DNA of 64,000 nt from Acanthosepion pharaonis (GCA_903632075.3 CAHIKZ030000837.1:168501-232500), one strand, 5' to 3'; numbered from the stretch's first letter, positions 46,781 to 57,360 are shown. Notes: generated from the letters alone by a model not told the origin. Translations and numbers: made by a program.

Positions 46781-47372
46781 GTCATCCAAGTTTGTTGCAC
46801 AGTCCAGCATTTAAAATCAGAATGTGAATATGATTCTGACTCTAGTACCAACGAAAGACTGGTTGATCCGCTTGAATCCCAATCCACACTCTAAGAATAG
46901 ACTCTTAATAAGATATTGGAGAGCGAAATTCAAAATTCCAGTCGAGTTCCTTAAATTCCCTTACTCGCAAACATTCTCGTAAAAGGTATGAATTCGTTTC
47001 ATTAGCAAGAAAGTCTGATCTCTACATTGTAAAAGGAGAAAAAACTCTGAATTCAAACCAGCCTGGATTATGGGCTCCATCAAGCTAGATTGCCCAAGAC
47101 ACAATACTGTTGCTACGGCTACACAACATGTAGTATTCCCAGAACCGCAATTTACTCGTGATCCTTAGCTAGATTCTTACTTTTTATTTATTCTATTATT
47201 TTCTTAGTATCGGTATACAATTGCGAACTGATGGTCAGTGGAAAGGAGATATTCGTAATTATATAATATTCGAGTCATTATTCTCTGCCACATCCTATTT
47301 TTTCAGTATTTGTCTATATTTCTGAGCTGAGGTTTTTACATAATTTATCGTATTTATCGCAACTTTTCGGCC
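46781..47372 (-). repeat. long dispersed repeat block (tail of the GGCCGAAA family), empty-site copy
   Basis: The reverse complement of this block is collinear with 49915-50041 plus 50538-51025. Shared marks include GAACTCGACTGGAATTTTGA, CCATAATCCAGGCTGGTTTG and TGTATACCGACACTAAG. At 47251-47262 the single-copy sequence ATTCGTAATTAT corresponds to the target site duplicated around the foldback element in the other copy. Confidence 0.85.
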
Positions 47373-47375
47373 GTT

Positions 47376-47720
47376 GTAGCATTTTTTGAGCGAATCTCAA
47401 ACATGATGCATTAGGAATGGCTCAATATTTAAAATAGAATTGAAAAAAAAGCATCATTGACCTCCAACTTTGAATATTGTCAAACTAGTCGTCTAACTTT
47501 TCTGCAACAGAATGGCGATAAACTGTTCAGCAGGATAATGCGGCCCACATTGTTGTAGTTCTAGTCAACAAGCCCTGAAAGATATTTGTTAAATTTCTAA
47601 GCATGCGTGCTCGCTCGATCTCCCCACTCTGTTGAACATTTTTGGGATATGATGATGGCGACACTTAACTCATCCAGTAAACCCGCCTAAAATTCCTGAT
47701 ATAATACTTCGATCTTTGCA
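47376..47720 (+). pseudogene. Tc1-type transposase fragment, copy 2 with C-terminal extension
   Basis: Repeats 46578-46776, then continues past CAACAAGCCC into a frame that includes RARSISPLCVEHFWDMMMAT. This resembles the (S/A)PDLSP(I/V)EH.WD motif containing the third catalytic acid of Tc1 transposases. The Asp is not preserved in this reading. Confidence 0.7.
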
Positions 47721-48804
47721 ATAAACCTGGAATGGTATTTACTTTTTAAATAATGATATATACACCTCAGTAACGTATACAATGTGTTAACTTGCAGACA
47801 GTATATTTCTAACACACCTCTTATTTTGTCACTTGCTTACATATTGAGAAGCATATATCATGATATATTACAATCCAGCTGTATTTCCTGCGCACCTAAT
47901 ATTGATTTAACAAACACAAATATTTAGATTTCTGTAATTTTAATTTTATTTCTAAATATTTTTTCTTTCTTTCTATAACCAGCATTTCGTACTGTGTGTT
48001 TCATTTCCTAGTAGAGGCACCAGTTATATATTTAATAAATGCCAGAGATATGGAATTAGTTTTCGCGTTGAATTGAACTTAATAACTGATTTATTAATCA
48101 GTTGAAGCGAGATTACATATTAAAAAATAATTCAAAAATACATCATGCAATCAAAATTGATAACACGTTTGTAAGAAAACTACGTCTTTTCAAACTTTCA
48201 AAACAACTCAATTAGAAAGTTTTTTTAAAATAAAAATTATAATTTAATATATATGTTATAAATCGAGCATGATTTGTAAGTCGGCATATAGATGTAAAGT
48301 TCGTTTCATCGTCTTAAGTTCTGATCGTGCTTCTCTTAGGCACATTGGTTGAAATCTATTTGAATTTAATAATGTATGTAAATTCAGACTTCTTTTTAAT
48401 TATATTAGATTTCTTGAATGATCAGGTTAATTATGGAAATTAGTGAGTGAATTTATCGTTTTCAGATTTTACATATCAGTAGCAATTTACTAATCAGAGA
48501 TTAGCTTGGTATAAGGTAACAATAAATGAGGAACCTGTAAAACCTTGCCATGCAATGGAATCGATGTGCGAGAGGAAGATTTAAAATGTCACGCTAGAGA
48601 CAGCGATCATTAAGAGAAAGTCATGAGTGCAAAATATTCACGGCGGCCACTTTCTAAAGTACAAGGGTCTTTTAGCATTGAAAATTAGGGTTCGATTATG
48701 TTTTTTTTTACCTGGTCTTTACTACCTAACACTGGCACCAATGTAAAATCTATACTGTACTTTAGTCATTACTATGTTCATTTTAACACTATAACTTAGC
48801 TTTT
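47721..48804. other. unassigned AT-rich region
   Basis: No supported feature. Confidence 0.5.
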
Positions 48805-48925
48805 GTGATTTTCCAAGCGTAGCTTAGATGTGGCACAAGGCCGAAAGTATGGGGCTCCCAGTGAGGATCGAACTCACTTTTCAGTCGTAACTGACCTAGC
48901 GAGACAATATCTTACCTTTTGCTCA
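48805..48925 (-). repeat. tRNA-derived SINE copy
   Basis: The minus strand reads CTCGCTAGGTCAGTTACGAC, GAGTTCGATCCTCACTGGGA (clear B box) and CCATACTTTCGGCCTTGTGC. It matches the plus-strand copy at 56035-56165 but lacks part of the A-box end. Confidence 0.75.
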
Positions 48926-48959
48926 CCCAGTTTCCAATGACTTTAATATATTTCGATAA

Positions 48960-49345
48960 TTTACATAATGATTATTTCGCCGGAGAAATAAAAATCAGGA
49001 TTTTTCTATATTTCTGGGATTAGCTATATTAAACTATTTACACAATTTACATCGATTGTTGTCCTCATTTTTATTGTCATATTCACGGCGTTTCGGCCGT
49101 TGTACGCTCTGGTCATCTTCAGGTGATATACGCTAGAAATTTCGAACCAAAGAATTTATCTTCTCGACTGAGGTATATTGTTCTACTTCCACGTGTCATG
49201 CCTTTTTTCTGGATATTCAGTGATTTTCATTTATTAACTCAAATCTCTAATTTTTTGTTGACATCTGCTGTATCCAGGTATTTAACTCACAAGTCTTTGG
49301 GTCAAGTCCCTGGGTTACCTCAACCAATGCTTTTATCCTTGTTCT
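48960..49345 (-). repeat. GGCCGAAA-family copy with tRNA-like segment
   Basis: Minus-strand order: GGATAAAAGCATTGGTTGAG, GGGACTTGACCCAAAGACTT, GTGAGTTAAATACCTGG (B-box-like), GGCATGACACGTGGAAGTAG, CCTGAAGATGACCAGAGCGT then ACAACGGCCGAAACGCCGTG, then GACAATAAAAATGAGGACAA. Same order as 53600-53920 (plus) and 62815-63095 (minus). Confidence 0.75.
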
Positions 49346-49351
49346 TGGGAA

Positions 49352-49580
49352 GTGTATAATGCCCGAAACATCGAGAATATGACAATAAAGAATGGAAACA
49401 TTAGTTCGAACAATCTATATAGTGTAAAAATCATAGACAAAGAACATCATTGGAAAATTCGTAAACTTAAAGAATCAGTATATATGCTAGGCCACAAAAA
49501 TCTCCTGAGCCGATCAATCATAGAACTGAATAAAATATGGGAGCCAGTAATAAGGATTACCAGTGAAAAGCAATAATAAC
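49352..49580 (+). pseudogene. retroelement ORF C-terminus (GIY-YIG/PLE-like), fragment
   Basis: The plus-strand open frame contains IIDKEHHWKIRKLKESVYML, GHKNLLSRSIIELNKIWEPV. The W..RKLKE..Y(M/I)......L.R......IW.P(L/V)I pattern resembles the region after the GIY-YIG core in Penelope-like or related polyproteins. A shorter relative at 53390-53490 has KESSHMLAYKNLSRPIIERN. Both lie upstream of GGCCGAAA-family tails on the same strand, so frame and tail probably belong to one element. Family-level assignment is tentative. Confidence 0.45.
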
Positions 49581-49714
49581 AACGAAAATTGCAATATGAA
49601 CTCTGGTAAAAACATGATATGATAACAGCAAAAAATTGCAATATGAGCACTGGTAAAAATGGTTGCTGAAGACATTAAGTTATAAGTGTTAGGAATTCAT
49701 ATAGACATGTACTT

Positions 49715-50041
49715 AATGACACATGGGATAGTGGATAAAGCCGTTGGTTAGATCCAGTGACAGGACCCAAAAGAGTTGTGAGTTCAATACCTGGTTAAAG
49801 TAGTGGAGAGCATGGAGAGCGGAATTAACAGGAGATAACTGACATCCATTACGCATGACACGTGCGAACTAAAAACAGTCTCACCCAGTTCAGTTCGACA
49901 TACCAACCACCTGAAGAACGGCCGAAACATTGCGATAAATATGATGAATTATGTAAACACTTCAGCTCAGAAATATAGACAGATACTGAAAAATCAGGAT
50001 GTGGCAGAGATTAAGGACTCGAATATTATATAATTACAAAT
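49715..50041 (+). repeat. GGCCGAAA-family copy, tRNA-like segment and first part of long tail
   Basis: GGGATAGTGGATAAAGCC (A-box-like), GTTGTGAGTTCAATACCTGG (B-box-like), CACCTGAAGAACGGCCGAAAC and CAGCTCAGAAATATAGACAG occur in order. The tail continues after the inserted foldback element (50042-50537). Confidence 0.75.
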
Positions 50042-50537
50042 GACGTGCCTAACCTCTCGGCCACAAAGAACCGTTCGGTAGACAAGGTCAATTTACTGCT
50101 TATAAACTCAATCTTCCATGAATCTCGTATATTGATAACTGCTCTGGCGTATCAAATGTAAACAAATGACGTCATATATTAATGAAATGGACAAGGTCCG
50201 ACAATTTATTTATAAAACATATTTTTTATGTTTAAGCCGGTTATTTATAGATACTGTTTTTCATAAACAAAGCATTTGTTTAAATACTTGTATCTATAAA
50301 TAACAACGTTAAACATAAAAATGTCAAGAAATTTTCAAAGAAAATATTCGTTCTTTGTCCATTTTAATATATTCGTCATTTGTTTACATTTGATACGCCA
50401 AATATGAATGTACGAGATTCATGGAAGATTGAGTTTATAAGCAGTAAATTCGACCTTTGTCTACCGAACGGTTTTTTGTGGCCGAGAGGTTAGGCACGTC
50501 AGCGTATATGACGGTTCCGTATAGGATGCAGGTTCGA
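50042..50537. mobile_element. palindromic element with tRNA-like ends and 12-bp target duplication
   Basis: The left half (50042-50270) and right half (50280-50537) are imperfect reverse complements almost to the centre, where TTATTTATAGATAC opposes GTATCTATAAATAA. The outer parts are class II tRNA-like: GTGGCCGAGAGGTTAGGCAC reads inward-to-outward on both arms. The left arm stops inside the anticodon stem and the right arm stops in the T-loop at GGTTCGAA. ATAATTACAAAT lies on both sides (50030-50041 and 50538-50549). The homologous block at 47251-47262 has this target once. No ORF. It is a genuine insertion; the transposition mechanism is unknown. The related copy at 7905-8300 has a complete cloverleaf. 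Confidence 0.85.
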
Positions 50538-51025
50538 ATAATTACAAATATCTCCTTTCCAATGATCATCAGTTCGCAATTGTATACCGACACTAAGGAA
50601 ATAATAGAACACATAAAAAGTAAGAATCTACCTAAGGATCACGAATAAATTCTAGGAATACTACATGTTGTGTAGCCGTAGCAACAGTGGTGTGCCTTGG
50701 ACAATCTAGCCTGATGGAGCCCATAATCCAGGCTGGTTTGAATTCAGAGTTTTTCCTCCTTTTACACTGTAGAGATCAGACATTCTTGCTATTCACCCAT
50801 AGCTCGAAATGAATTCATAGCTTTTCCTAGGGTGTTTGCGAGTAAGGGAATTTAAGGAACTCGACTGGAATTTTGAATTTCGCTCTCCAATTTCTCATTA
50901 AGAGACTATTCTTAGCGTATGGATTGGGATTCAAGCGGATTAACCAGTCTTTGGTTGGCACTAGAGTCAGAATCATATTTAAATTCGGATTTTAAATGCT
51001 TGACTGTGCAACAAACTTGGAAGAC
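50538..51025 (+). repeat. continuation of the long GGCCGAAA-family tail block
   Basis: The reverse complement of 46781-47250, roughly 90% alike by eye with small indels. It shows that the two blocks are inverted duplicates or two insertions of one long family. Confidence 0.85.
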
Positions 51026-51049
51026 TGATGAAAATGATGTTATGTCTTT

Positions 51050-51480
51050 ATTGAATCTTCCCAATCGGAAACATAATGTAGAGAATTAAGAAAATATTTA
51101 AGAATTTTATGCGATACACCGAGAAACATGGATGTTAGTATTTCGAGTGAATGCTGGATAATCTTCTCACAGATGAAGAGACTTGATGCAACAGAAACAT
51201 GATTCTACAGTAGGATGATGAGAAGACTATGAACGAAACACGTGAGTAACGACGAAATTTTAAAGAAAATGAAAAAGGAAAATCACATATTTGCCATCAG
51301 GCAGAGTTGTAATTTCTATGACACATAATGGCGAAATAGAGATTGGAAAAATCTACAGCGACAGAGCAAAACAACATAATAACCTACCTAGCCAGCTTGA
51401 GTAAATGGATGAGAAAACAAGATGTAAACAAGATGTAAAAAGATGTAAAAGAGATTACAATAACACAACATTTATTTGGA
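51050..51480 (+). pseudogene. RTE-type LINE C-terminal relic
   Basis: Broken plus-strand frames: SECWIIFSQMKRLDATET, FYSRMMRRL, HVSNDEILKKMKK, then KMRK-like residues missing and QQDVNK-rich tail. The SNDEIL block aligns with the SNDEVL motif at 27.9 kb. Confidence 0.55.
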
Positions 51481-51589
51481 GATACAAAGGACACGACACA
51501 TAGAAGTTAATCAAACAAAATATTTTTCTTCCCATGAACTGTTTAAAATATATATTAATACTTTACAAACAATACAACTAGCATTATCT

Positions 51590-51790
51590 TTTATATTCTG
51601 TTTACCTTTAGGAAGTAGACGATCAGGTCTCTCCACAGCCTCCTTAGCAAAGCTTCTTCCTTTGACAAAACTATCTTCCCCGTCCTATCATCCATTCAAA
51701 CGAACTAGATAGGTAGCTTGCCCGATGTCATCTCCTGCTACTGTTGTTCTCCATATACTCAGTAATTGTCAAAATCTCTAAAACCCTTCT
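51590..51790 (-). pseudogene. RTE-type LINE 3' relic, minus strand
   Basis: CTTTAGGAAGTAGACGATC, CTCCACAGCC and TCATCCATTC resemble the same landmarks at 34990-35100 and 27630-27740 (GGAAGTAG, CTTCT..CA, TCATCCACTTGCTTAA). No frame survives. It faces the plus-strand RTE relic just upstream, tail to tail. Confidence 0.4.
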
Positions 51791-51814
51791 TCATAGTTAT
51801 GTTATTTCAGCTAT

Positions 51815-52165
51815 ATCATTCTCATTCTGAGTCCCTGTAACCGTTTGCATTAAAAGTGGCACAAATATCATTTTCATATTTAAGTTACGCTAGTTTTTTT
51901 TTCATTTCTTTTGATTGCCAAAGCTCTATATCAGTATGGTTTTAATGTGTCTTAATTATGTTTTAATACCCTTGTGAAAAATAAGAATACTCTTCTCCCC
52001 CCAGCTATGGGTAAATATCATGACAGGTTTCTATAGCCTGGGTTGGCAACTGGTCTACCACAGAAAAAATAGCAACCTTCTGCGGGAAAAAAAAATTCCT
52101 CGTCAGTCATGTATCGAAAGATACATGATCGCCTATGTTTGTATCACTCATGTCACAGAACTGAC
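51815..52165 (+). repeat. dispersed repeats A and B, adjacent copies
   Basis: A (51815-51955): TCATTCTGAGTCCCTGTAAC, GTTTGCATTAAAAGTGGCAC; it matches the reverse complement of 53913-54045. B (51965-52165): AACTGGTCTACCACAGAAA and CTCGTCAGTCATGTATCGAA; it matches the reverse complement of 54286-54430. B holds the perfect palindrome CATGTATCGAAAGATACATG. In the downstream copies the order of A and B is exchanged. Confidence 0.75.
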
Positions 52166-52227
52166 TGAATGCATTATATTTGTATTTTATGTTCATTAGC
52201 CAGTACTTAATTTTATTTTATTATTCT

Positions 52228-52275
52228 CGATCGAGTTACGATAAGTGAGGAGCGAAACGCGTTAACTCTCCTTTT
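52228..52275 (+). other. hammerhead-like signature with intact helix I
   Basis: GAGTTA (52233-52238) pairs with TAACTC (52263-52268) around ACGATAAGTGAGGAGC and GAAACGCGTT. The GAAAC...GUU order and helix I fit a hammerhead, with a helix III of only 2 bp inside the self-complementary AACGCGTT. The 5' core (ACGATAA for CTGATGA) and helix II are degraded. Confidence 0.3.
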
Positions 52276-53385
52276 ATTGTTTCCTGTATTAAACAGTTCT
52301 TTTTCATCTACGACATTAACTTTACTGAAAAAAATATTTACTTACCTACTATATTCTACCATCTCTGAGGCAAAATTCCTAATTCCATTCTTGCATAAAT
52401 ATTTATTTTTTCTGACGGAAAAATTTTCAAGCAAACGCTGAGTAGCCACAGTAAATATAAATTTGTCAGGGCATTAGATTTATTTACATTAAGAACATTC
52501 TATAAGAACCAGAATGGATGGAAATCTTACTGTGCAATATCTGGTGAAGACGACAGCTGAGTGAAACTTTCTTGGTTATAAGCATTTTTTTTATTTGCTT
52601 ACTCAACAAAGAAAGAAGTGATCTAGTGTTGTGCTAATGTAGCATTATGACGTTACAGTTTACTCATCCTAAACACTTTTTGTCAATAGCTTCCTTCACT
52701 TCTTCTAATTGTAGGCAACGTTTGCTCTCATCAGTCACCTGCTTTGCCGAAAAGTGCTCATAACAGAAGCGTTCCTTTTAACTACACTCTATAGAAAAAA
52801 ATGATTCCAAAGGAGACAAAGGTTTTGAATAGTTCGTTTATTTTAATCTGATTTATTCGTGTTCTTCTATGTTGTAGGTCATTAAAAATTGAGTATTTTT
52901 AACCAGTTAAAATTTTCTTCAGAAATTCTAAAATCTTCGATAATTTATTTATTCATTGCACATTGTTAGTAAAAAATATCAGTATAACTTCAGCCATTGA
53001 TAATTAAAAAGTAACATTCAAATTTTCCGCAACTGGTATACCTCACAGCAAAAAAATATTTTCGTGACAAATTCCCAATAGTAAACGTAGCAAATTACGG
53101 TTGACCATGTCAATAAACTGCAAAATTTATTAGCGTATAAGTTATTAAAAAAATAAAGAGTATATCATTTATCTTCCTTCAATACTGGAAACTAAAGCTA
53201 TCAACATATTAAAAACATGGTGGTAAGAAATATAAAGGATAAAAATTCTTCCTTGTTAAGATAAGAGGACAGGAACTCTGCACGGCAATAACACGAGGAG
53301 AAATAGAAAAATCAGACATGGCTGTCATTATATGGAGAGAAAAGGGAAACCTCCACCCTCTGTGAGATAAAGCTGGAATAATGGA
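52276..53385. other. unassigned AT-rich region
   Basis: No supported feature. Confidence 0.5.
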
Positions 53386-53920
53386 ACCCGAACATTACTG
53401 GGAAACTTAAGGAATCATCGCATATGCTAGCCTACAAAAATCTAAGCCGGCCAATCATAGAAAGGAATACAATATAGGAACCAATACACAAAGGGAGAGG
53501 AAAAAAAAAAACAAGAAAAAAAATCTCTGACCTCTGATTAAAAAAAAAACGGTTACTGAGTCATTAGTTTTATAAGTCTCAAAACTTTACTCGCTGATTT
53601 CCTAAAGAACATATGGTTTGGTTGATCCAAAAGAGACTTGACCCAAAGAATTGTGAGTTCAATCTGGCCACAGCAGAGAGAACAACAATATAGAAATTTG
53701 AGTTATCAAGAATTAACTAAAATTGAGATAACCAAAGACGTGAAATTAGAAAACTATACCAAAGTAAGTGTTCGGTCCGAAATTGAGCAAATATCATTTG
53801 AGATGGCCGGAAGATAACAACAGCCAAAATGTCGTGAATGTGGCAATAAAACTGAGGACAACAGTCCGAACGATGTAAATAGTTACAATGGCTCATCCCA
53901 GAAATATAGACATATTAAAA
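53386..53920 (+). repeat. GGCCGAAA-family copy with upstream ORF remnant
   Basis: 53390-53490 encodes KESSHMLAYKNLSRPIIERN in one frame, related to 49352-49580. Then GACTTGACCCAAAGAATTGT and GTGAGTTCAATCTGGCCAC (B-box-like, about 53655) appear, followed by the tail GGAAGATAACAACAGCC, TGTCGTGAATGTGGCAATAA and AACTGAGGACAACAGTCCGA. The GGCCGAAAC core reads AGCCAAAAT here. Confidence 0.7.
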
Positions 53921-54430
53921 CCATATTGATATACAGCTTTGGCAATCAAATCAAAGGAAATGAAAAAAGACTAGCGAAATTTTAATATAAAAATATTTGT
54001 GCCACCCCTAATGCAAACGGGTACACGGACTCAGAATGAAAATGAACACGTAAAAAATTAATAAATAGAATGAAAACAAATCAATCAGTCAATTAAAAGA
54101 CTCTTAACGGCTTAACCTGTTTAATGACACCCAGGACTGGCGATCATCTATAAAATCTTATGAGATAAAAGATAAAAAAAAAAATTCAACCTGTTTGAAT
54201 TGAACGTTGTACGAAAAATTTGATCGTGGCTGTTTTCTGTTTCTGCAACATGAATCCTCAATCACTCAGTTATGTGCCATGCATGATACAAGCTTAGGCG
54301 ATCATGTATCTTTCGATACATGACTGACGAGGCAGATTTTTTTTCTGTAGTATGTTGACATTTCTTTCTGCGGTAGACCAGTTGTCATCGAAGGCTATAG
54401 AACCACGGTGGGAGGAGAAGAGGATTCATA
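53913..54430 (-). repeat. inverted copies of dispersed repeats A and B
   Basis: A' at 53913-54045 and B' at 54286-54430 (CATGTATCTTTCGATACATG palindrome at 54304-54323). Inverted relative to 51815-52165 and in exchanged order. Confidence 0.75.
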
Positions 54431-54904
54431 TCTTTCCCATGGGGAATAGCACGTAAGTGAAAGTAATGGATCTGAAGGGAATTCGAAATTCACTCTCCGA
54501 ATTCTCAGTCCGAGTCACGATCCATTACTCCACTGTGTTTCCACGCATTTCCATGCATTAGTTTCATAATAATACCAAATATTTATACGTTGATACAATT
54601 AAAGCCGAATAGGCATATCTTGTGTTGGCACAGAGAATGGCACCCATGCTTATTGAAAATTATCACAAGTACTTTGAGATGAATTTCCGAATGAGATCTG
54701 TACAAAAGGGAGAACAAGTTCCACGGGTAGGCCGCAACACACTGACATTATTTTTTTTTAATCCTGTTACCAGTAATAGTAGATCCAGATAAATGCCGGA
54801 ACATGGTTTTATTTCATAAACTGGACACATTTAGTTGGCCATTCACTTAGCCATCATTTCCATCGCATTCCTTTGGTGAGATCAAATATCCACTAGAGCA
54901 GATT
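54431..54904. other. unassigned, weak tRNA-like signature
   Basis: The minus strand around 54540-54470 has CAGTGGAGTAATGGATCG and GAATTTCGAATTCCC, which loosely resemble A and B boxes about 40 nt apart. It may be another decayed SINE. No gene. Confidence 0.3.
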
Positions 54905-55095
54905 ATTCTTACGAACCAGTGCCTCGTGGAACCGGCTTCCATGACGTTGCTTTCTCGATCACTACAGTATCACTCTGTTCAAGTCTAAGATAAATCGTTA
55001 TATTCCACACACTACTGCATAAGCAGCATCTCTTACTCTCTAACCCTCTACCTCGAGTGGCCCTCGAGCTTTGTACAGATTGAACATAAATGTAA
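54905..55095 (+). pseudogene. LINE reverse-transcriptase C-terminal tail fragment
   Basis: Plus-strand frame: LRTSASWNRLP, then YSISLFKSKINRYI. The R(T/V)...WN.LP......S...FK..(I/L).. pattern is the C-terminal signature of Jockey/CR1-like LINE polyproteins. A TA run follows. Confidence 0.6.

Positions 55096-55151
<56 letters not shown>
55096..55151. repeat. (CATA)n/(TA)n microsatellite
   Basis: Short CATA units, then TA to 55151. Confidence 0.95.
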
Positions 55152-55153
<2 letters not shown>

Positions 55154-55377
55154 GTTCCATAAGAAAAAAGTTTTCTTTTTTTTTTCCTATTACGATAAAA
55201 GGAAAAGTTAATGAACCTATCATAATTGTCTCCCCATCAATAGTTCGCTTTGAACTTTACGCCCTACAAATACCTCATAAATAATGGACTATTCCGTTTT
55301 GATCGCATAGAAAGAGGAGAAAAGACACTATTTTGTTTCAGTGAGAAAAGAAAAGAAAGAAAGAACGGATGATAGAA

Positions 55378-55379
<2 letters not shown>

Positions 55380-55455
<76 letters not shown>

Positions 55456-55472
55456 AAGAGAGAAAGAGAGAG
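55380..55472. repeat. (TG)n followed by (GA)n
   Basis: A pure TG run at 55380-55441, then GAGA/AAAG units. Confidence 0.95.
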
Positions 55473-56034
55473 ATCAGATTATGCTGATAACAACAGATAA
55501 TACATTTTATGAATAATGGTGTCTGCGGTAATACCGGCATTTTCCAGATGCAAAATATTGAACTACAGAAACCGCTTAAGGCAATTGACAAGAACAAAAA
55601 AAAAAAAAAAAACAGTTATCATAAATAAAATAACAGTGTCTGCTAAATTATAAATAAGAGAAATGTTCGTAAGACGGGGACTTGGCTTGTTAATGTAAAA
55701 CTATAAATCATAATTAGAATATATTACAAAGAACTATAAATTTATCTGTGCTGTAATGAAATCGTTATACAAGTTAATGATTAAAAATTGGATCCTCATA
55801 ATTTTAACATTTTATTCCATGCAATATTTCCTCAAATGCTCTCGCATAGTTCATAGAGTAAGTAGCCTCACCCTGGTCTGATACGTGTACCTTAGATTCT
55901 GCGACATGTGAAGGATACGCAGCATCTTATCTGAGGCCGTTTTTATGCATCCAATGTTCCAGCTTTTCTTCTCAAGCTAGCGCATACCAGGAGCTGTTAG
56001 GCACAAATGTATTCATCTGTCGCTATCAAAACTA
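55473..56034. other. unassigned spacer
   Basis: A poly(A) run at 55596-55612; otherwise no supported feature. Confidence 0.5.
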
Positions 56035-56165
56035 TGGGCACCTCGAGGTGATGTAATGGTTAGCAAGCTTGTCTCGCTAGAACAATTACGGCCGTGTAGT
56101 GAGTTCAATCCTCACTGGGTGCACCTTACTTTCGGCCCTGTGCCGCATCCAAGCTACCGTTGGAA
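56035..56165 (+). repeat. tRNA-derived SINE, best preserved copy
   Basis: GGTGATGTAATGGTTAGCAAG is an A-box-type D-arm. GTGAG-TTCAATC-CTCAC (56098-56114) is a perfect T-arm with a B box. GGCACCT near the start can pair with GGGTGC after the T-arm as an acceptor stem. The SINE body TTTCGGCCCTGTGCCGCATC follows. Reverse-strand copies lie at 48805-48925 and 41795-42085. Octopus tRNA-derived SINEs with this layout are known; the exact family name is not claimed. Confidence 0.8.
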
Positions 56166-56805
56166 AATTACTATCGGTGTCACAACTTACAAAGAGTGAA
56201 TTGCACATTTTCAAACTGAATGGAGTCATTAAATGTCAAATCATCACCTGGCTTATTTTGTCTTTTTTAAGCAAGGCGATAATTCTACTAAGATGCATGG
56301 GGATAGTGGGAGTGAAACACAATTAAGATATTTTATCCGAAGCCAGGAACCCGATCTTAAACAGGAAACAAGTGATAATTTTCAACTCCTGTTCAGAAGT
56401 CCGTGAAGGTGTGTGAATCGGGCGATTCGCAAAAGTACGTGTGAAATTCATTTATAAGCGATGCCTATTGAAAATTATAATATTATCAGTTTCCTTATAA
56501 GGAAATATTCGACATTCATTGACCGAGCAGGCAGTACTGATTTCGGTTGAAAATTATTATTTTTTTTTTTGAAACAATTTTTCAGGAAAAAAAAAAAATC
56601 ACAATTCCAGTGGCCGTTACCCCGCCTTCCATTACTGAAGTTGGGATCGATACTCGCTTTTTATTTGAGTAGTGTGGAACGTCGACATCTTGATTATGTC
56701 ATAATTCTATCATCGCGTTACATATAATTGTCATTCCTGCTGTTGACAGTTTTCACGTGATATGATTCCTGTTATTTCATACAGCTCTTTTTTATTCTTT
56801 AACGA
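56166..56805. other. unassigned region
   Basis: No supported feature; GC rises at 56600-56690 without a recognisable motif. Confidence 0.45.
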
Positions 56806-57090
56806 CACTTCACAATTATCGAAGAAGCAGGTTCTTTGCCGAGTCCAAGAGAATTCCCTCACTCAACATAATTTTAAGTATTGATCTTAAAAAGCGGTTG
56901 TACACAGAGGAGAGTTTAGATATTTCTGAACGGGCTTGGCGCCATGCATGACTTCCGTATAAGAATCTCAATCTGACGAGGCTATTTAAAAACACAACTT
57001 GTGGTTTCAGATTATTGTTTTCGTTTCGCAGATCTTTGCGGTGTTGGGCGAAACTTCTACAGCCTATTCTATGTTCAATTTGCTTGACGA
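56806..57090 (-). pseudogene. LINE reverse-transcriptase C-terminal relic (second LINE type)
   Basis: The minus-strand frame reads VVFLNSLVRLRFLYGSHAWR, then SSVYNRFLRSILKIML. The LNSLVRxRxLYGxxxWxxxxxxxxxL...YNxFLRxM pattern is an RT C-terminal block. It differs from the RTE copies (SCYVTSVLLY) and probably represents another LINE clade. It is open for roughly 60 codons. Confidence 0.65.
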
Positions 57091-57227
57091 ACGTGTTAAT
57101 ACTTATTCCCTAATTTGCTTTCTAAACACAACATTACACGTTATTCGAAGCACCAAATCATTAACGGAATTTATATTTAACTGAAAAATGTAAATATTAC
57201 CTCTTAATAATAATTTGATATAATTTG

Positions 57228-57230
<3 letters not shown>

Positions 57231-57295
<65 letters not shown>

Positions 57296-57322
57296 CGTGT
57301 TGGAATCATATTTTTAAATAAA

Positions 57323-57360
<38 letters not shown>

